In this document: piece after piece, positions 15,070 through 15,201 of the stretch
Layout: every line of letters begins with the position of its first letter
How positions within the stretch are numbered: the stretch's first letter is position 1
Assembly (NCBI GenBank): GCA_035527715.1
Contig: DATKZY010000087.1
Location: 1 to 15,201 of the forward strand
Length of the DNA stretch: 15,201 bases
Source of the DNA: DSUN01 sp035527715
GTDB taxonomy: Bacteria; Planctomycetota; PUPC01; DSUN01
Direction: 5' to 3'
Position numbers and translations under genes: made by a program
The notes under the pieces: generated by a model
What the model saw: only the letters and a program-made list of their open reading frames with translations
Told to the model about the DNA's origin: nothing
Database searches by the model: none

Positions 15070-15201
15070 CGTCAATAAATAACATTTACATCTTGGTCGG
15101 CCGTCGGGGTCGGATGATGTAATTCCACTCCCCGTGAAACGCTTGAGGGGTGAGATGCACCTTGGCCATCTGCACATCGCTGACCCTGCGACCCGGCGGA
15201 T
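15067..15201 (-). mobile_element. ISAzo13-family element, 3' end (continues beyond the window)
   Basis: The transposase C-terminus is followed by an AT-rich end (gtcaataaataacatttaca at 15071-15090 on the plus strand), unlike the GC-rich neighbours. The boundary with the beta-helix gene is placed near 15067-15071 from where that gene's protein similarity begins; the exact terminal inverted repeat cannot be defined without the other end. Confidence 0.55.
15086..15201 (-). pseudogene. ISAzo13-family (Rhodopirellula-type DDE) transposase, C-terminal end only
   Basis: The minus-strand frame entering from the window edge reads PPGRRVSDVQMAKVHL, then QAFHGEWNYIIRPR, and stops at TAA 15086-15088. 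This matches the closing motif of ISAzo13-family DDE transposases ('YPxGxKVSDxEMxxLxLxxHxFHGEWNYTIRP'), from family memory. Only about 38 residues are inside the window, so whether the gene is intact upstream cannot be told; it is partial here because of the window edge. Confidence 0.65.

Noticed and set aside
13855..15078. Long plus-strand frames opposite the beta-helix gene
   Set aside because: They have biased Arg/Val/Ala composition and no motifs or ribosome sites; the minus strand carries recognisable FnIII and beta-helix modules.
1..15201. tRNA, rRNA, riboswitch or defence system
   Set aside because: No tRNA cloverleaf, rRNA-like block, known riboswitch core or defence gene set was recognised by eye on either strand.

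Overview
The window is GC-rich and gene-sparse. It carries long secreted or surface beta-rich proteins: BNR/Asp-box, FG-GAP/VCBS, LamG-like, NHL-like, parallel beta-helix and FnIII. It also holds fragments of an IS21-family element, an ISAzo13-family ('Rhodopirellula transposase') element and tad-type secretion ATPase genes. This mix is typical of a Planctomycetota or related PVC-group bacterium. That is inference from gene content, since no rRNA or marker gene is present.

Layout. (1) Positions 43-5771, minus strand: a truncated endonuclease/exonuclease/phosphatase (EEP) gene, then a 895-residue FG-GAP/LamG protein with a strong Shine-Dalgarno, then 36-75 bp later (depending on start) a sialidase-like Asp-box protein. 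They look like one transcription unit with a candidate sigma70-type promoter at 5840-5868. (2) Positions 5870-8422: a graveyard. Two decayed plus-strand pieces of CpaF/TadA-like ATPases are followed by a minus-strand IS21 relic. Its istA has lost the catalytic core and has a further frameshift. Its istB has lost its 3' end through a junction inside the second CpaF piece. (3) Positions 8423-9040: no convincing gene, but a nested inverted repeat beside the IS21 end and a short hairpin. (4) Positions 9041-11677, plus strand: a 14-bp perfect palindrome resembling a LacI/GalR-family operator touches the Shine-Dalgarno of an NHL-like secreted propeller gene. That gene overlaps by 4 bp (GTGA) a second secreted propeller gene. 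(5) Positions 11911-15069, minus strand: a very large beta-helix/FnIII/beta-helix/helical-repeat protein. Its true N-terminus has been removed by an ISAzo13-like element whose 3' end fills the window edge.

The intact genes are all predicted to be exported and beta-propeller, beta-helix or lectin-like. They fit polysaccharide or glycoconjugate recognition and processing at the cell surface, but no enzyme activity is proved by the sequence. I do not see a clearly new defence or biosynthetic system. The most useful observations are the operator-like palindrome, the microhomology junction that joins IS21 to cpaF, the EEP gene with a lost metal-binding Glu, and the modular beta-helix protein cut by an IS.
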